Assembly (NCBI RefSeq): GCF_022344005.1
Contig: NZ_CP092190.1
Coordinates: 2,433,001-2,497,000, forward strand
Direction of reading: 5' to 3'
DNA: 64,000 nucleotides
Origin: Deinococcus sp. KNUC1210
GTDB lineage: Bacteria > Deinococcota > Deinococci > Deinococcales > Deinococcaceae
Position 1 is the first letter of the stretch. Each line of letters begins with the position of its first letter. The notes under the pieces are model-generated. The model ran no database searches and had not been told where the DNA came from. It saw only the letters and a list, made by a program, of their open reading frames with translations. Below are positions 20,102-28,677 of this stretch, one piece after another. Made by a program: the position numbers and the translations under genes.

Positions 20102-20317
20102 TTACAGCATTCCTGCCAGAAATCCCTGTTTCCGAATGGCGCGGATCAGATCCATGATGGTGTGAAAGCTGGGGTCGTAATGGACTTCTATCTGTCCCTC
20201 GTCGGGAATGGCTTTGCTGACGCCGCCAAGGGCCAGCAGCGCCTCTGCCACGCGCACGCCTGCCTCGCGGTCCATGCCGCGCACGCCGATAAGTGTTCTG
20301 GTCATCTTCTGGGTCAT
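20102..20317 (-). CDS. HMA-like small protein lacking the CxxC metal site
   Basis: This is a 71-residue protein with the beta-alpha-beta-beta-alpha-beta pattern of heavy-metal-associated domains ([22 protein letters not shown], then [24 protein letters not shown]). The metal-binding CxxC normally found between the first strand and helix is replaced by GMDREAG. It therefore probably does not bind copper the usual way. Role unknown. Confidence 0.75.
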   Translation of the reverse strand: MTQKMTRTLIGVRGMDREAGVRVAEALLALGGVSKAIPDEGQIEVHYDPSFHTIMDLIRAIRKQGFLAGML

Positions 20318-20393
20318 ATCGTCTCTAGCCTAACGTCTGCGGGGCTGCCGCTGTGTGATAGAGCCGTCTTCTGAAGAGGGAAAACGCGAGACC

Positions 20394-20915
20394 TCAGGAG
20401 ATACGCCCGGCGTCCGTGTAGCCGCCCCCCGTGAAGCGCTCACCCGGCGCGGTCTGCTGGCGACTGCCCAGATGGTGAACGGCGTAGCGGCCCAGCACAT
20501 GGCTGCCCTCGGCCTCGGCTGCCTGCTGAAGCTGGCTGGTAACGGCGTAGTGAATCTCGTAGACGGCGGCGTCGTAGGCGCTCTTGATGACCGCATGCAG
20601 CAGGGCCGCCCCTGTCTCGTCGGTCTGCTCTCCCAGGTCGGGGTGCAGCAGGCAGGCCGTCACCAGAATGATCGGTCGGTCGCCCATCCAGACGCTCTGA
20701 GCCAGCATCAGCCCCCTGAGTTGACCGTCTTCCTCGGCCACGAAACTGTGTTCGCTCCGCAGATAAAAGCGCAGCGAGGGCAGACTGGTTCTGAGGCGGC
20801 CTTCCTGCTCGCGTTCCGGCAGGGCGTCAAATCCCGGTTCCAGATGCCGCTGTACCGTCAGATCCAGCGTACTCAGGGCTTCAAAGTCGTCTTCTGTAAA
20901 TACGCGGTAACGCAT
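20394..20915 (-). CDS. DUF1999 protein (GNAT-like fold)
   Basis: This 173-residue protein reads MRYRVFTEDDFEALSTLDLTV, with FVAEEDGQLRGLMLAQSVWM and ILVTACLLHPD further on. It matches DUF1999, a family I know from Deinococcus-Thermus and related to GNAT acetyltransferases. No clear acetyl-CoA pyrophosphate-binding motif is visible, so it may lack activity. A TAAGCT box lies 6 nt before the ATG. Confidence 0.8.
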   Translation of the reverse strand: MRYRVFTEDDFEALSTLDLTVQRHLEPGFDALPEREQEGRLRTSLPSLRFYLRSEHSFVAEEDGQLRGLMLAQSVWMGDRPIILVTACLLHPDLGEQTDETGAALLHAVIKSAYDAAVYEIHYAVTSQLQQAAEAEGSHVLGRYAVHHLGSRQQTAPGERFTGGGYTDAGRIS

Positions 20916-20921
20916 ATTCCG

Positions 20922-20927
20922 AGCTTA
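20922..20927 (-). promoter_or_regulatory. -10 box of the DUF1999 gene
   Basis: Minus strand TAAGCT lies 6 nt before the ATG at 20915. Confidence 0.5.
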
Positions 20928-21071
20928 GCGGCTGTGGCATGACAGGAGCATTCGCCAGCCGACACTCAGCGGAGAAGAACCGCCGAAAGTCTGTCCAGAA
21001 CGACATTTTCACTTTCCGCGCTCCCGCCGGATGAAGGAACCTCGACCACTTCCTCTTTTCGGTGTTTGCTT

Positions 21072-21077
21072 TAGACT
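21072..21077 (+). promoter_or_regulatory. -10 box of the gene before pth
   Basis: TAGACT ends 7 nt before the ATG at 21085. It supports this start over an earlier in-frame ATG at 21031. Confidence 0.5.
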
Positions 21078-21084
21078 GCGCCGC

Positions 21085-21492
21085 ATGACCGCGCCTTCTT
21101 CCCCAGCCCGTACCAAGCTCACGCAGCTCGCCTCGGCGCTGCGTCACTTTCATTCGGCGCTGCTCGACCATACCCGCTCCGATTACGAATTCCGCGAGGG
21201 CCGGATCGAGGGGCCGTTCGCGCTCTACAACCTGGTGATGAACCACCCGAGCTTTCAGTGGCTGCGCCCGCTCAGCGGCCTGATGGCGACCCTCGACGAG
21301 GTGCTCGATACCAAGGACGTGCTGACCGAGCGGCATCTTCAGGACGTCCGTTCGGCGCTGGGTCTGCTGGTGCTCGGCACCGACACCCGCTTTGCCGAAT
21401 TCCGTACCGGCTACGAGCGGGCCGCCGCCGATCCCAAGGTGCGCGAAACCGAGGCCCGCTGGCGCGAGATTCTGGACGGCCTGGACGCATGA
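21085..21492 (+). CDS. Conserved hypothetical protein coupled to pth
   Basis: This 135-residue mostly helical protein starts at the ATG at 21085. Its stop overlaps the pth start by 4 nt (ATGA), so the two are co-translated. It contains [20 protein letters not shown] and [21 protein letters not shown] do not recognise a functionally defined family. It may assist pth or simply share its promoter. Confidence 0.8.
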   Translation: MTAPSSPARTKLTQLASALRHFHSALLDHTRSDYEFREGRIEGPFALYNLVMNHPSFQWLRPLSGLMATLDEVLDTKDVLTERHLQDVRSALGLLVLGTDTRFAEFRTGYERAAADPKVRETEARWREILDGLDA

Positions 21493-22124
21493 AACTGATC
21501 GTGGGTCTGGGCAATCCTGGCCTGAATTTTGCCCAGACCCGCCACAACGTCGGCTGGCTGGTGCTGGATGAACTGGCCCGGCGGCAGGCCCAGACGTGGC
21601 GCACCAGCGGCAACGCAGAAATCGTCGATGTGCGGCTGGGCGGCCAGAAAGTGATGCTGGTCAAGCCCCAGACCATGATGAATGCTTCCGGACGGGCCGT
21701 TCAGCCGCTGCTGGCGTATTTCAAGATGACGCCCGCCGATCTGCTGGTGGTGCAGGACGACCTCGACAGTCCATTCGGGCTGATGAAGCTGCGGCGTGGC
21801 GGGCGGCACGGCGGGCAGAACGGCGTGCGCGACATCATCACGCGGCTGGGCACCGAGACGTTCGACCGCCTCAAAATCGGAATCAGTCGGCCCCCGGCGG
21901 GGCGTGATCCTGCTGACTGGGTGCTGAGCCGCTGGGCCGAAGACGAGCGGGCCACTCTCACTGAACTGGTCGGGCTGGGTGCGGGCGCGGCGGAACTCTG
22001 GATCACGCACGGTCTGGCCGAAGCTCAGGGCCGGTACAACAGCACCGATCTGCGTCCTAAGCCGCCGGAAGAGCTGCCCACCGTCGCCGCCGAACCCTCG
22101 GAGGCTCCACGAGAGCAGGGCTAA
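21489..22124 (+). CDS. pth: Peptidyl-tRNA hydrolase
   Basis: The start is the ATG at 21489 ([11 protein letters not shown]), giving 211 residues. The Pth1 signatures are present: [18 protein letters not shown] with the catalytic His in [17 protein letters not shown], and the Asp in [28 protein letters not shown] also matches. It releases peptide from tRNA after premature termination. The last ~25 residues are Pro/Glu-rich and lie outside the fold. Confidence 0.95.
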   Translation: MKLIVGLGNPGLNFAQTRHNVGWLVLDELARRQAQTWRTSGNAEIVDVRLGGQKVMLVKPQTMMNASGRAVQPLLAYFKMTPADLLVVQDDLDSPFGLMKLRRGGRHGGQNGVRDIITRLGTETFDRLKIGISRPPAGRDPADWVLSRWAEDERATLTELVGLGAGAAELWITHGLAEAQGRYNSTDLRPKPPEELPTVAAEPSEAPREQG

Positions 22125-22279
22125 GCTTCGCTCTGACCCGAGAACTTTCAGGGGTGCGGGTTTGAGCCGGTCAGTCGGAACGAACGCAGGTTCCGAACGC
22201 ACACGAACACCGCCTCCTTCCTGATGAGCACGGCCTTGACCTGGCGCACTGCAAAGCGCTGCCTGTCTGCGGTGACTGC

Positions 22280-22285
22280 TACCCT
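22280..22285 (+). promoter_or_regulatory. -10 box of the DUF4126 gene
   Basis: TACCCT ends 6 nt before the ATG at 22292. Confidence 0.5.
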
Positions 22286-22291
22286 GGCCGT

Positions 22292-22858
22292 ATGGAACAA
22301 CTCTTGACGCCGCTGCTGTCGGGTCTGGGACTGTCGGGCGCGGCGGGTCTGAACGCCTATCTGCCGCTGCTGCTGGTGGGCCTGCTGAACCGGTTCGGCG
22401 TGCTGCATCTCGCGGAGCCGTACTCGCTGCTGAGCAGTCCGTGGGTGCTGGGCGGCGTGCTGCTGCTGCTGGTGCTCGATTTTATCGGCGACAAGATTCC
22501 CGGCGTCGATCACGCGCTGCACGTCTTCGGTGGCGTGCTCAATGCGGGGTCGGGAGCGCTGTTGTTCGCGGCCCAGAGCGGAGTGGTCACCGGCCACCAT
22601 CTGAATCCCACGCTGGCGCTGCTGCTGGGCCTGCTGGTGTCGGGCGGCGTTCATACCACGCGCACCCTGCTGCGGCCGGTCTCGACCGGCCTGACGGGTG
22701 GGCTGGGTAATCCGGTCGTCAGCAGCGCCGAAGACGGAAGCTCGCTGGTGCTCAGTGTGCTGGCGATCTTTGCTCCGCTGCTGGCGGTGGTGCTGCTGGT
22801 GGTGCTGTTGCTGGGTGCCTGGCGCGTCCTGGCGAGGGTTCGCCGCCGTTTCATCTGA
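22292..22858 (+). CDS. DUF4126 membrane protein
   Basis: This 188-residue, very hydrophobic protein has about five membrane segments. SGAAGLNAYLPLLLVGLLNR near the start and LDFIGDKIPGVDHALH are hallmarks of DUF4126 proteins. Function is unknown; a transport or scaffold role is possible. A good intrinsic terminator follows about 90 bp after the stop codon. Confidence 0.8.
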   Translation: MEQLLTPLLSGLGLSGAAGLNAYLPLLLVGLLNRFGVLHLAEPYSLLSSPWVLGGVLLLLVLDFIGDKIPGVDHALHVFGGVLNAGSGALLFAAQSGVVTGHHLNPTLALLLGLLVSGGVHTTRTLLRPVSTGLTGGLGNPVVSSAEDGSSLVLSVLAIFAPLLAVVLLVVLLLGAWRVLARVRRRFI

Positions 22859-23208
22859 GAGCGGGCATCGCGGGAAACTCGCCGGGCCGCGCCGAATCGC
22901 ATACGTCGCCGCGCATCTGAGCACAACCATCTGATCCACGAGTACTGAAGGGCCGTCCAGCAGGATGGCCCTTTTTGACGTTCAGAATCTTGCGCGGAAA
23001 ATTCTGGGCGAAGTGCAGGAGATTTTGAAAGTTTGAGCCGGAATTTCCGAAATTTATGCAATTTGTCTGCTCAAGTTTGGCAAAAAAGCCGTTCGTGAAT
23101 TGACAGTGTGCAATGGCTTCGGCTACCGTGAAGCATCCGGCGCAGACGCAGCCAGATGGAAACGGGCAGAGCGGGGGGCAGCATGAAGCAGCAAGGAGAG
23201 GGCCAGAC
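22859..23208. other. 350-bp intergenic region before glnB
   Basis: No gene was found here. It holds the terminator at 22949-22976, then an A/T-rich stretch (about 22980-23100) that includes AAATT-TATGC-AATTT, a short palindrome, and then a TTGACA at 23100-23105. Eighteen bases later is TACCGT (23124-23129), a weak -10. The A/T-rich part could bind a nitrogen regulator, but I cannot name one. Confidence 0.4.
22949..22976 (+). terminator. Intrinsic terminator of the DUF4126 gene
   Basis: The stem AGGGCCGTCC (22949-22958) / GGATGGCCCT (22963-22972) has 10 pairs including one G-U, loop AGCA, and TTTT follows. Confidence 0.85.
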
Positions 23209-23586
23209 ATGAAACTGATCACGGCAGTTGTGCGCCCAGAGCGAGTGCAGCAGGTGAAGGAAGCCCTGTTCCGGGCAGGGATCAGCGGCCTGACTCTCGC
23301 CAAGGTGAGCGGTCATGGCGGTGAGCAGGAAGTGGTCGAGCACTACCGGGGCACCCGCGTGATGGTCGAGTTCCGCGAAAAGGTGGAATTCAAGATGGCG
23401 GTGTCCGAACCCTTTGTCGAGGCGGCAATTCAGGCGATTCAGCAGGGTGCCAGAACGGGCGAGGTCGGCGACGGCAAGATCTTCGTGCAGGATCTGGAGC
23501 GAGTCATCCGCATTCGCACGGGTGAGCAGGACAATTCGGCGCTCACGCCCGTCACCCAGAGCGCCACCAAGCCCGTTCCCGTCTAA
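23209..23586 (+). CDS. glnB: P-II nitrogen regulatory protein without the modifiable T-loop tyrosine
   Basis: The ATG at 23209 follows a clear AAGGAG site and gives 125 residues. It contains the P-II signatures GDGKIFVQDLERVIRIRTGE and the T-loop region YRGTRVMVEF. Aligned by hand to E. coli GlnB, position 51 (the tyrosine uridylylated in proteobacteria) is Val. Position 39, usually Gln and involved in ATP/2-oxoglutarate binding, is Glu, with Gln at 40. Lys58 is kept. P-II proteins sense ATP/ADP and 2-oxoglutarate and plug Amt channels. The Amt gene follows 42 bp downstream, so it is GlnK-like in role. Confidence 0.93.
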   Translation: MKLITAVVRPERVQQVKEALFRAGISGLTLAKVSGHGGEQEVVEHYRGTRVMVEFREKVEFKMAVSEPFVEAAIQAIQQGARTGEVGDGKIFVQDLERVIRIRTGEQDNSALTPVTQSATKPVPV

Positions 23587-23628
23587 GCGATGCCCCTTCC
23601 TTCAGGGCTGTTCATCAAGGAGTCAACG

Positions 23629-24981
23629 ATGCATACACTCAGGAAGCGACTTGTTTCCGGCGGCCTGACCCTCGCGGGGCTGAGTCTGCTGGGCCTTGCC
23701 TCGGCGCAGGCGGCCACGCCCAAGCTGGATACCGGCGACACCGCCTTCATGCTCGTCTCGGCGGCGCTCGTCATGCTGATGACACCCGGGCTGGCCTTCT
23801 TCTACGGCGGCATGGTGCGCGGCAAAAGCGTCCTGAACACCATGATGATGAGCTTCGTGGCGCTGGGCATCGTGGGTGTGCTGTGGGCCGTGGTCGGGTA
23901 CACGCTGGCCTTCGGTGCGGGCGGCAACGACTGGTTCGGCAGTTTCGTCAACGCGGGCCTCAAGGGCACCACCGGCCCCAACAGTCTGGTCGGTACCATT
24001 CCCACGCCGGTGTATGTGGCGTTCCAGGCGATGTTCGCCATCATCGCCCCGGCCCTGATTTCGGGTGCCGTCGTGGACCGTATGCGCTTCGGGGCCTTCG
24101 CGCTGTTCGTGGCGCTGTGGAGCCTGCTGATCTACTCGCCGCTGGCTCACTGGGTTTGGAGCAGCGACGGCTGGCTCTTCAAGAAGGGCGTGCTGGACTT
24201 CGCGGGCGGCACGGTCATTCATATCGCCGCAGGTGTGTCCGGGCTGGTCGCAGCCCTGGTGATCGGGCCCCGCATGCCTCTGACCCGCCGCGCCACGCTG
24301 CCCCATAACGTGCCGTTCGTGCTGCTGGGCGCGGCGCTGCTGTGGTTCGGCTGGTTCGGCTTCAATGCCGGGTCGGCGCTGGGAGCCAACTACATCGCCG
24401 CCAACGCCTTCATGACCACCAACACCGCCACCGCCACCGCGCTGCTCGCGTGGCTCGGCTGGGAACTGCTGCGCGGCCAGAAGCCCACGGCTGTCGGTGC
24501 GGCAACGGGCGCGGTGGTCGGTCTGGTCGCCATCACGCCTGCCTGCGGGTACGTTTCTCCGATGGCGAGCGTCGTGATCGGTGTGGTCGCCGCCAGCGCG
24601 AGCTTCTGGGCCGTGCAGCTCAAGCACCGCTTCCGCCTCGACGACGCGCTCGACGTGTTCGCCTGCCACGGCGTCGCGGGTATCGTGGGAGCGCTCCTGA
24701 CCGGCGTGTTCGCCAGCAAGTGGGTCAACCAGACCATCGCGGGCGGCGTCGTGGACGGCAACTGGTCGCAGCTCGGCACGCAGTTCATCGGCGTGCTCAC
24801 CACGCTCGCCTTCGTGGGAATCGGCAGCTTTATTCTTCTCAAGCTGATCGGGCTGGTCATGCCGCTGCGCGTCACCGAGCGTCAGGAAGTCGACGGCATC
24901 GATCAGGCCTCTCATGAGGAAGAAGGCTACCGCGAGGCCGAAAACACCCTCAGCGCTCCGGTCATGCTGGGCGGCGACTGA
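23629..24981 (+). CDS. amt: Ammonium transporter
   Basis: The ATG at 23629 follows CAAGGAGTCAAC. It gives 450 residues with an apparent signal peptide (LAGLSLLGLASAQAA), as in other Amt proteins, and about 11 membrane segments. The pore twin-His region appears as HIAAGVSGLVAALVIGPR and FACHGVAGIVGALLTGVFA; the N-terminal FFYGGMVRGKSVLNTMMMSF is family-typical. It conducts ammonium/ammonia and is expected to be gated by the upstream P-II protein. The C-terminal ~45 residues form the cytoplasmic tail that usually touches P-II. Confidence 0.95.
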   Translation: MHTLRKRLVSGGLTLAGLSLLGLASAQAATPKLDTGDTAFMLVSAALVMLMTPGLAFFYGGMVRGKSVLNTMMMSFVALGIVGVLWAVVGYTLAFGAGGNDWFGSFVNAGLKGTTGPNSLVGTIPTPVYVAFQAMFAIIAPALISGAVVDRMRFGAFALFVALWSLLIYSPLAHWVWSSDGWLFKKGVLDFAGGTVIHIAAGVSGLVAALVIGPRMPLTRRATLPHNVPFVLLGAALLWFGWFGFNAGSALGANYIAANAFMTTNTATATALLAWLGWELLRGQKPTAVGAATGAVVGLVAITPACGYVSPMASVVIGVVAASASFWAVQLKHRFRLDDALDVFACHGVAGIVGALLTGVFASKWVNQTIAGGVVDGNWSQLGTQFIGVLTTLAFVGIGSFILLKLIGLVMPLRVTERQEVDGIDQASHEEEGYREAENTLSAPVMLGGD

Positions 24982-25335
24982 CCAGCTGTTCCCTCTAAAC
25001 GCGCTATAGCATTTCCTCATCTAGACAATCTTTTCTGTGGACGCGAGTGCGCCTGACCATGTGCCAGGCGCACTCGCCGTGCTGTGTAGGCAGCCTGCGG
25101 CACGTTCTGTAAGCGATCTTGCGGCGCGGACCGGGATGCATGTCCCGTCCTGCCGCCCGAAATGCCTGTGATAAGATATGCCAGAGCTTGACATCCGATT
25201 CGTCGGGCCATCACCAGTCGTGATTCCCGAACACCCCGCCCCTGCGGCGAGGTGTCTTGGCTCACGGAACCCTAAGACATCGTTCGTGTTCCATCCATAC
25301 CGCCGTACCCCACAGACCGAAGAAGGAGGAAGAAT
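24982..25335. other. 354-bp region between amt and the V/A-ATPase operon
   Basis: No gene was found. It holds the strong hairpin at 25043-25077, then GATAAGATATG (25170-25180) and TTGACA (25188-25193) as promoter candidates, and finally AGAAGGAGGA (25321-25330), the ribosome site for the TTG-started first operon gene. No single well-spaced -35/-10 pair is evident. Confidence 0.4.
25043..25077 (+). terminator. Hairpin after amt
   Basis: GCGAGTGCGCCTG and CAGGCGCACTCGC form a perfect 13-bp stem with a 9-nt loop. There is no U-run, but stem strength and position fit a terminator. Confidence 0.6.
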
Positions 25336-25653
25336 TTGGACGCTTCAAGTCGAGTCCTCTTGGAACTCGCGGCCCGCGAGCAGGCGCTGGACGCCAAGAT
25401 CGAGGCTGCCCGCACCGCTGCTGCCGAGCAGGTGAGGGCCGCCGAGACCCAGGCGGCACAGATCCTGCAAGAGGCCCAGGCACGGATAGACGCCATGACT
25501 GCCGAGCACGAACAGGCGCTGGATGCCGAGGTGCAGCAGATTCGTTCTCAGGCCGCCACACAGGCGCAGGCGCAGGCACAGGCCACCCGCGAGCGTGCCG
25601 AGGGCAAGCTGACGGCTGCCATCGAAACCATCATGAGGGCGGTGCTGCCGTGA
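25336..25653 (+). CDS. V/A-type ATPase stalk subunit G (H-like)
   Basis: This 105-residue protein starts at TTG (25336) right after a strong AGAAGGAGGA. It is one long Ala/Gln/Glu-rich coiled coil with no other motif, as in the Thermus peripheral-stalk subunit G that pairs with E. It is the first gene of the ATPase operon, 16 bp before subunit I. The assignment rests on operon position and composition. Confidence 0.8.
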   Translation: MDASSRVLLELAAREQALDAKIEAARTAAAEQVRAAETQAAQILQEAQARIDAMTAEHEQALDAEVQQIRSQAATQAQAQAQATRERAEGKLTAAIETIMRAVLP

Positions 25654-25669
25654 GCAGCGGGGCGGCCCT

Positions 25670-27709
25670 ATGATCAACCCGATGCAGCAGGTGGTGGTGG
25701 CGGGGCGTCAACGCGACAGCCGCGCCATCATGCAGGCCCTCCAGACGGCGGGCGTGCTGCACATCGTTCCGGTCGAGGCGACGCCCGGCAGCACCTTCCA
25801 GACCGGGCCACTTGGCGGGCAGGCCGCCGAGGACCGCCGCGAGGCCGAGCGGCTGCTGGCCCGCAGTGAGAGCACGCTGGCAATGACCGGCGTGCCCCGC
25901 AGCGCCGCCCGCGCCGCCCTTCCCGCTGAAGATCAGTGGGGAGCCTTGGTCGATCAGGTCGCCACGCCCGCGACCCAGCTCGACGACCAGGAAAGCCTGC
26001 TGCGCAGCGACCTGGAAACCCAGCGAACCTATGGCCCGGTGGTCACGGTTCTGGCACGTCTGGCCTCGGGCATCGATGAGAGCAGGCGACTTGCGCTGCT
26101 GTCGCTGACCACCGAGAACCCGGCAGAGTTGCAGGCCGCCGACGCCGCGCTGCGTGCCGAGCTGAAAGACCGCTACGCCCTCGCCTCCGAGCGGGTGCGT
26201 GAAGGTCAGACAGCGGTGGCGGTCGCCGTGATGAGCGAAGACCGCGACCGTGCCCGCGCTGCTCTCAGCAAGGCCCGCCTGGGTGAGCTGCGGCTGCCCG
26301 GACGCTTCGAGCGGCTGCCGCTGCGTGAAGTGGCGCAGGAATTCACCCGCATCGGCAGCAGCAGCGAAAGTGCGCTGCGTGACGTGGAGGCTCAGAAGAA
26401 GCGTCTGGCTGACCAGCACGGCGCACAACTGCTGAGCATCCGCGACGCGCTGGCCGACCGTGTGGCTATCGACGATGCCCGCGCCCAGACGGCACGCGGC
26501 AAATACGGCTTCGTGCTTCAGGGATACGTGCCCACCGACCGGGTAGAGGGCATGAAGGCCGCCCTCGCCCCGTTCGGAAACGGCGTCATGACCGAGCTGA
26601 GTGCCGTGGACGAGCATCACGGCGCGGGCGCGATCCCGGTGCAGCTCAAGAACAACGATTACACCCGCAACTTCGAGTTCCTGCTCAATATCTCCGATCC
26701 GCCGCGCTACGGAACCTTCGATCCGTCGTGGGTGGTGGCGCTGTTCTTCCCGCTGTTCTTTGGATTTATCGTCGCCGATATCGGCTTCGGTTCGCTCTTC
26801 CTCATCGCCGCTGCCTGGATGATCGGCAAGAGCAAGCGCGGCGAGAGCCTGCCCATCGGTCTGCTGGGTATCACGCTCGATCCCAGCACCATGTATCAGG
26901 TCGGCTACGTGCTGCGGACCATGAGTCTCTGGAGCATTCTGTTCGGGTTCCTGACCGGCGAATTCTTCGGCAACATCCTGGAAAAGCTGCACGTGTTCTA
27001 CGTCAACCCCACGCTCATCAAGAACATCTGGGGCGTGACGCTGGGCGAAGGCGAGCACGAAACCGGTCTGATTCCGATTCTGATGCCGCGCGTGCTGCCT
27101 GAGTTTTCCACCACCCTCCTGCTGATCTGTCTGGCCCTGGGCATCATCTTCGTCCTGTGGAGCTGGGCGCTCCGTGCTCAGCTCACGCTCAAAGAGCGCC
27201 ATATGAACCACTTCTGGGAAGCGGTGGGCATGCTCGGCGGTCTGGTGGGCCTGATTCTGTTGGCCTACATTTCCAGCGCCGGACGCAACTTCGGTGCGCT
27301 GGGCAACTTCGGGAGCCCGCTGGTCTGGATCATGCTGCTCGGCTTCGCGGTGTTCATTCTGGGCGTCATCATGTCGCGCGCCTTCCTGATGATCATCGAG
27401 ATCCTGTCCAACGGCGGCAACATCATCAGCTTTACCCGACTGTTCGCGGTGGGCGTGTCGGCGGCCATCCTCGCCAACCTCGCCACCGACGTGGGCTGGA
27501 GCCTGGGCGGAACGCTGCCGGTCATCGGGCCGCTGCTCGGAATCGTGGTGGGCCTGCTGGTCCATACCTTCCTGTTCGCGCTCACGATTCTGGGCCACGT
27601 CATGCAGCCCATCCGACTTATGTGGGTCGAATACCTCAACCCCACCGGCTTTTATCAGGACAACGGCATCCGCTATAACCCGTTTGCCCGCGTCAGTCTC
27701 AAGAAGTAA
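25670..27709 (+). CDS. atpI: V/A-type ATPase membrane subunit I
   Basis: This 679-residue protein has a hydrophilic N-terminal half (~330 residues with coiled coils) and a C-terminal half with about eight membrane segments. GTFDPSWVVALFFPLFFGFI and GFIVADIGFG match the I/a-subunit signature, and NGGNIISFTRLFAVGVSAAI contains the arginine used in proton translocation. It holds the peripheral stalks and forms the stator half-channels next to the L ring. Thermus VatI and eukaryotic subunit a are homologues. Confidence 0.94.
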   Translation: MINPMQQVVVAGRQRDSRAIMQALQTAGVLHIVPVEATPGSTFQTGPLGGQAAEDRREAERLLARSESTLAMTGVPRSAARAALPAEDQWGALVDQVATPATQLDDQESLLRSDLETQRTYGPVVTVLARLASGIDESRRLALLSLTTENPAELQAADAALRAELKDRYALASERVREGQTAVAVAVMSEDRDRARAALSKARLGELRLPGRFERLPLREVAQEFTRIGSSSESALRDVEAQKKRLADQHGAQLLSIRDALADRVAIDDARAQTARGKYGFVLQGYVPTDRVEGMKAALAPFGNGVMTELSAVDEHHGAGAIPVQLKNNDYTRNFEFLLNISDPPRYGTFDPSWVVALFFPLFFGFIVADIGFGSLFLIAAAWMIGKSKRGESLPIGLLGITLDPSTMYQVGYVLRTMSLWSILFGFLTGEFFGNILEKLHVFYVNPTLIKNIWGVTLGEGEHETGLIPILMPRVLPEFSTTLLLICLALGIIFVLWSWALRAQLTLKERHMNHFWEAVGMLGGLVGLILLAYISSAGRNFGALGNFGSPLVWIMLLGFAVFILGVIMSRAFLMIIEILSNGGNIISFTRLFAVGVSAAILANLATDVGWSLGGTLPVIGPLLGIVVGLLVHTFLFALTILGHVMQPIRLMWVEYLNPTGFYQDNGIRYNPFARVSLKK

Positions 27710-27774
27710 TGTCTCTGTTCTCGTCTGTAACTCAAGCAGTTCAAATTCACCCCACCCTGTTCCGGAGGAAGTCC

Positions 27775-28080
27775 ATGAAGAAATTTGCCAAGTATCTGCC
27801 CGCCGCCGCCGCCCTCGCCACTGCCGCTATCAGCAGCGACGCCTTCGCGCAGGCCACCACCACCACCGATGCCAGCGACGTCGGCCTCAAGGCCATCGGC
27901 GCAGGTCTGGCGCTGGGTCTGGGAGCCGTGGGCACCGGACTGGCGCAGGGACCGATCGGTGCTGCCGCTGCCGGTGTGACCGCCGAGCGCCCCGAGAAGT
28001 TCGGTCAGATGGCGATCTGGTTCTTCATCCCCGAAACCCTGGTGATCTTCGGCTTCGTCGGCTTCTTCCTCCTCAAGTAA
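27775..28080 (+). CDS. V/A-type ATPase proteolipid (ring) subunit L/K
   Basis: The ATG at 27775 follows CGGAGGAAGTCC. The 101-residue product has an N-terminal signal-like segment (KYLPAAAALATAAISSDAFA) and two membrane helices. The second helix carries the proton-carrying glutamate in FFIPETLVIFGFVGFFLL, and the first the glycine-rich GAVGTGLAQGPIGAAAAG. Such a signal sequence is also seen in Thermus VatL. The ring turns as protons pass. A longer reading frame from 27709 is rejected. Confidence 0.92.
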   Translation: MKKFAKYLPAAAALATAAISSDAFAQATTTTDASDVGLKAIGAGLALGLGAVGTGLAQGPIGAAAAGVTAERPEKFGQMAIWFFIPETLVIFGFVGFFLLK

Positions 28081-28095
28081 GGACGGGCAGCCGAT

Positions 28096-28665
28096 ATGAG
28101 TCTTGCAGAAATTCTAGAAAGTGAAATTCAGGGCGAGATCTCGGCCATCCAGCAGCAGGCGAACACCCGCGCCGCCGAGATCGTGTCGCAGGCACAGGAG
28201 CAGGCTCAGGCCCTGATCGACAGCCGCACCCGTCTGCTCGCCAACGAGAAGGCCGCCGGTCTGACCCGTGCCCGCAGCGCTGCCGATCTGGATAGCAATG
28301 CCCAGCGTCTGTCGGCCTCGGATTCCTTGCAGACCCGTGCCTTTCAGGAAGCAGAAGGACAGCTCAAGGTCATTCCGCAGCACCCGGAGTATTCGCACAT
28401 CGTGCAGCGGCTGCTTCAGGAGGCGCACGCCGCGCTGCCCACGGCGGAAGCCATCGAGACCAGCAGCGGCGAACTGGAAACGGTGCGTCAGGTGGCGCAG
28501 AGCCTCGGAATTCAGGCCCCGGTCCGTGTCAACGAAAGCGTGACGACGGGCGTGCGGCTGGTGGGTGCGGGCGGCAAGACCAGCCTTCAGAACACCCTGC
28601 TGGGCCGCCTGCAATCCGGGCGCGAAACCCTGAGCGCCCAGGTGTCGCGGCTGCTGCAAGAGTGA
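28096..28665 (+). CDS. atpE: V/A-type ATPase peripheral stalk subunit E
   Basis: This 189-residue protein has an N-terminal coiled coil rich in Ala/Gln/Glu (about residues 1-90) and a C-terminal globular domain ending LGRLQSGRETLSAQVSRLLQ. That is the usual layout of subunit E, which pairs with G to connect the catalytic head to subunit I. It lies 15 bp after the ring subunit and 12 bp before subunit C. Confidence 0.9.
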   Translation: MSLAEILESEIQGEISAIQQQANTRAAEIVSQAQEQAQALIDSRTRLLANEKAAGLTRARSAADLDSNAQRLSASDSLQTRAFQEAEGQLKVIPQHPEYSHIVQRLLQEAHAALPTAEAIETSSGELETVRQVAQSLGIQAPVRVNESVTTGVRLVGAGGKTSLQNTLLGRLQSGRETLSAQVSRLLQE

Positions 28666-28677
28666 AGGGGGCAAGCT

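Noticed and set aside
23623..25020. 465-codon minus-strand open frame opposite amt
   Set aside because: It is a shadow of the amt codons in GC-rich DNA. The predicted protein is His/Arg/Glu-rich low-complexity, without a domain or ribosome site.
25188..25193. TTGACA as -35 of the V/A-ATPase operon
   Set aside because: No acceptable -10 lies 16-18 bp downstream (TCACCA), so I did not list it as a defined promoter.
25631..27598. 655-codon minus-strand open frame opposite atpI
   Set aside because: It is a composition shadow of subunit I, with no recognisable motif and a Gln/His/Arg-rich product.
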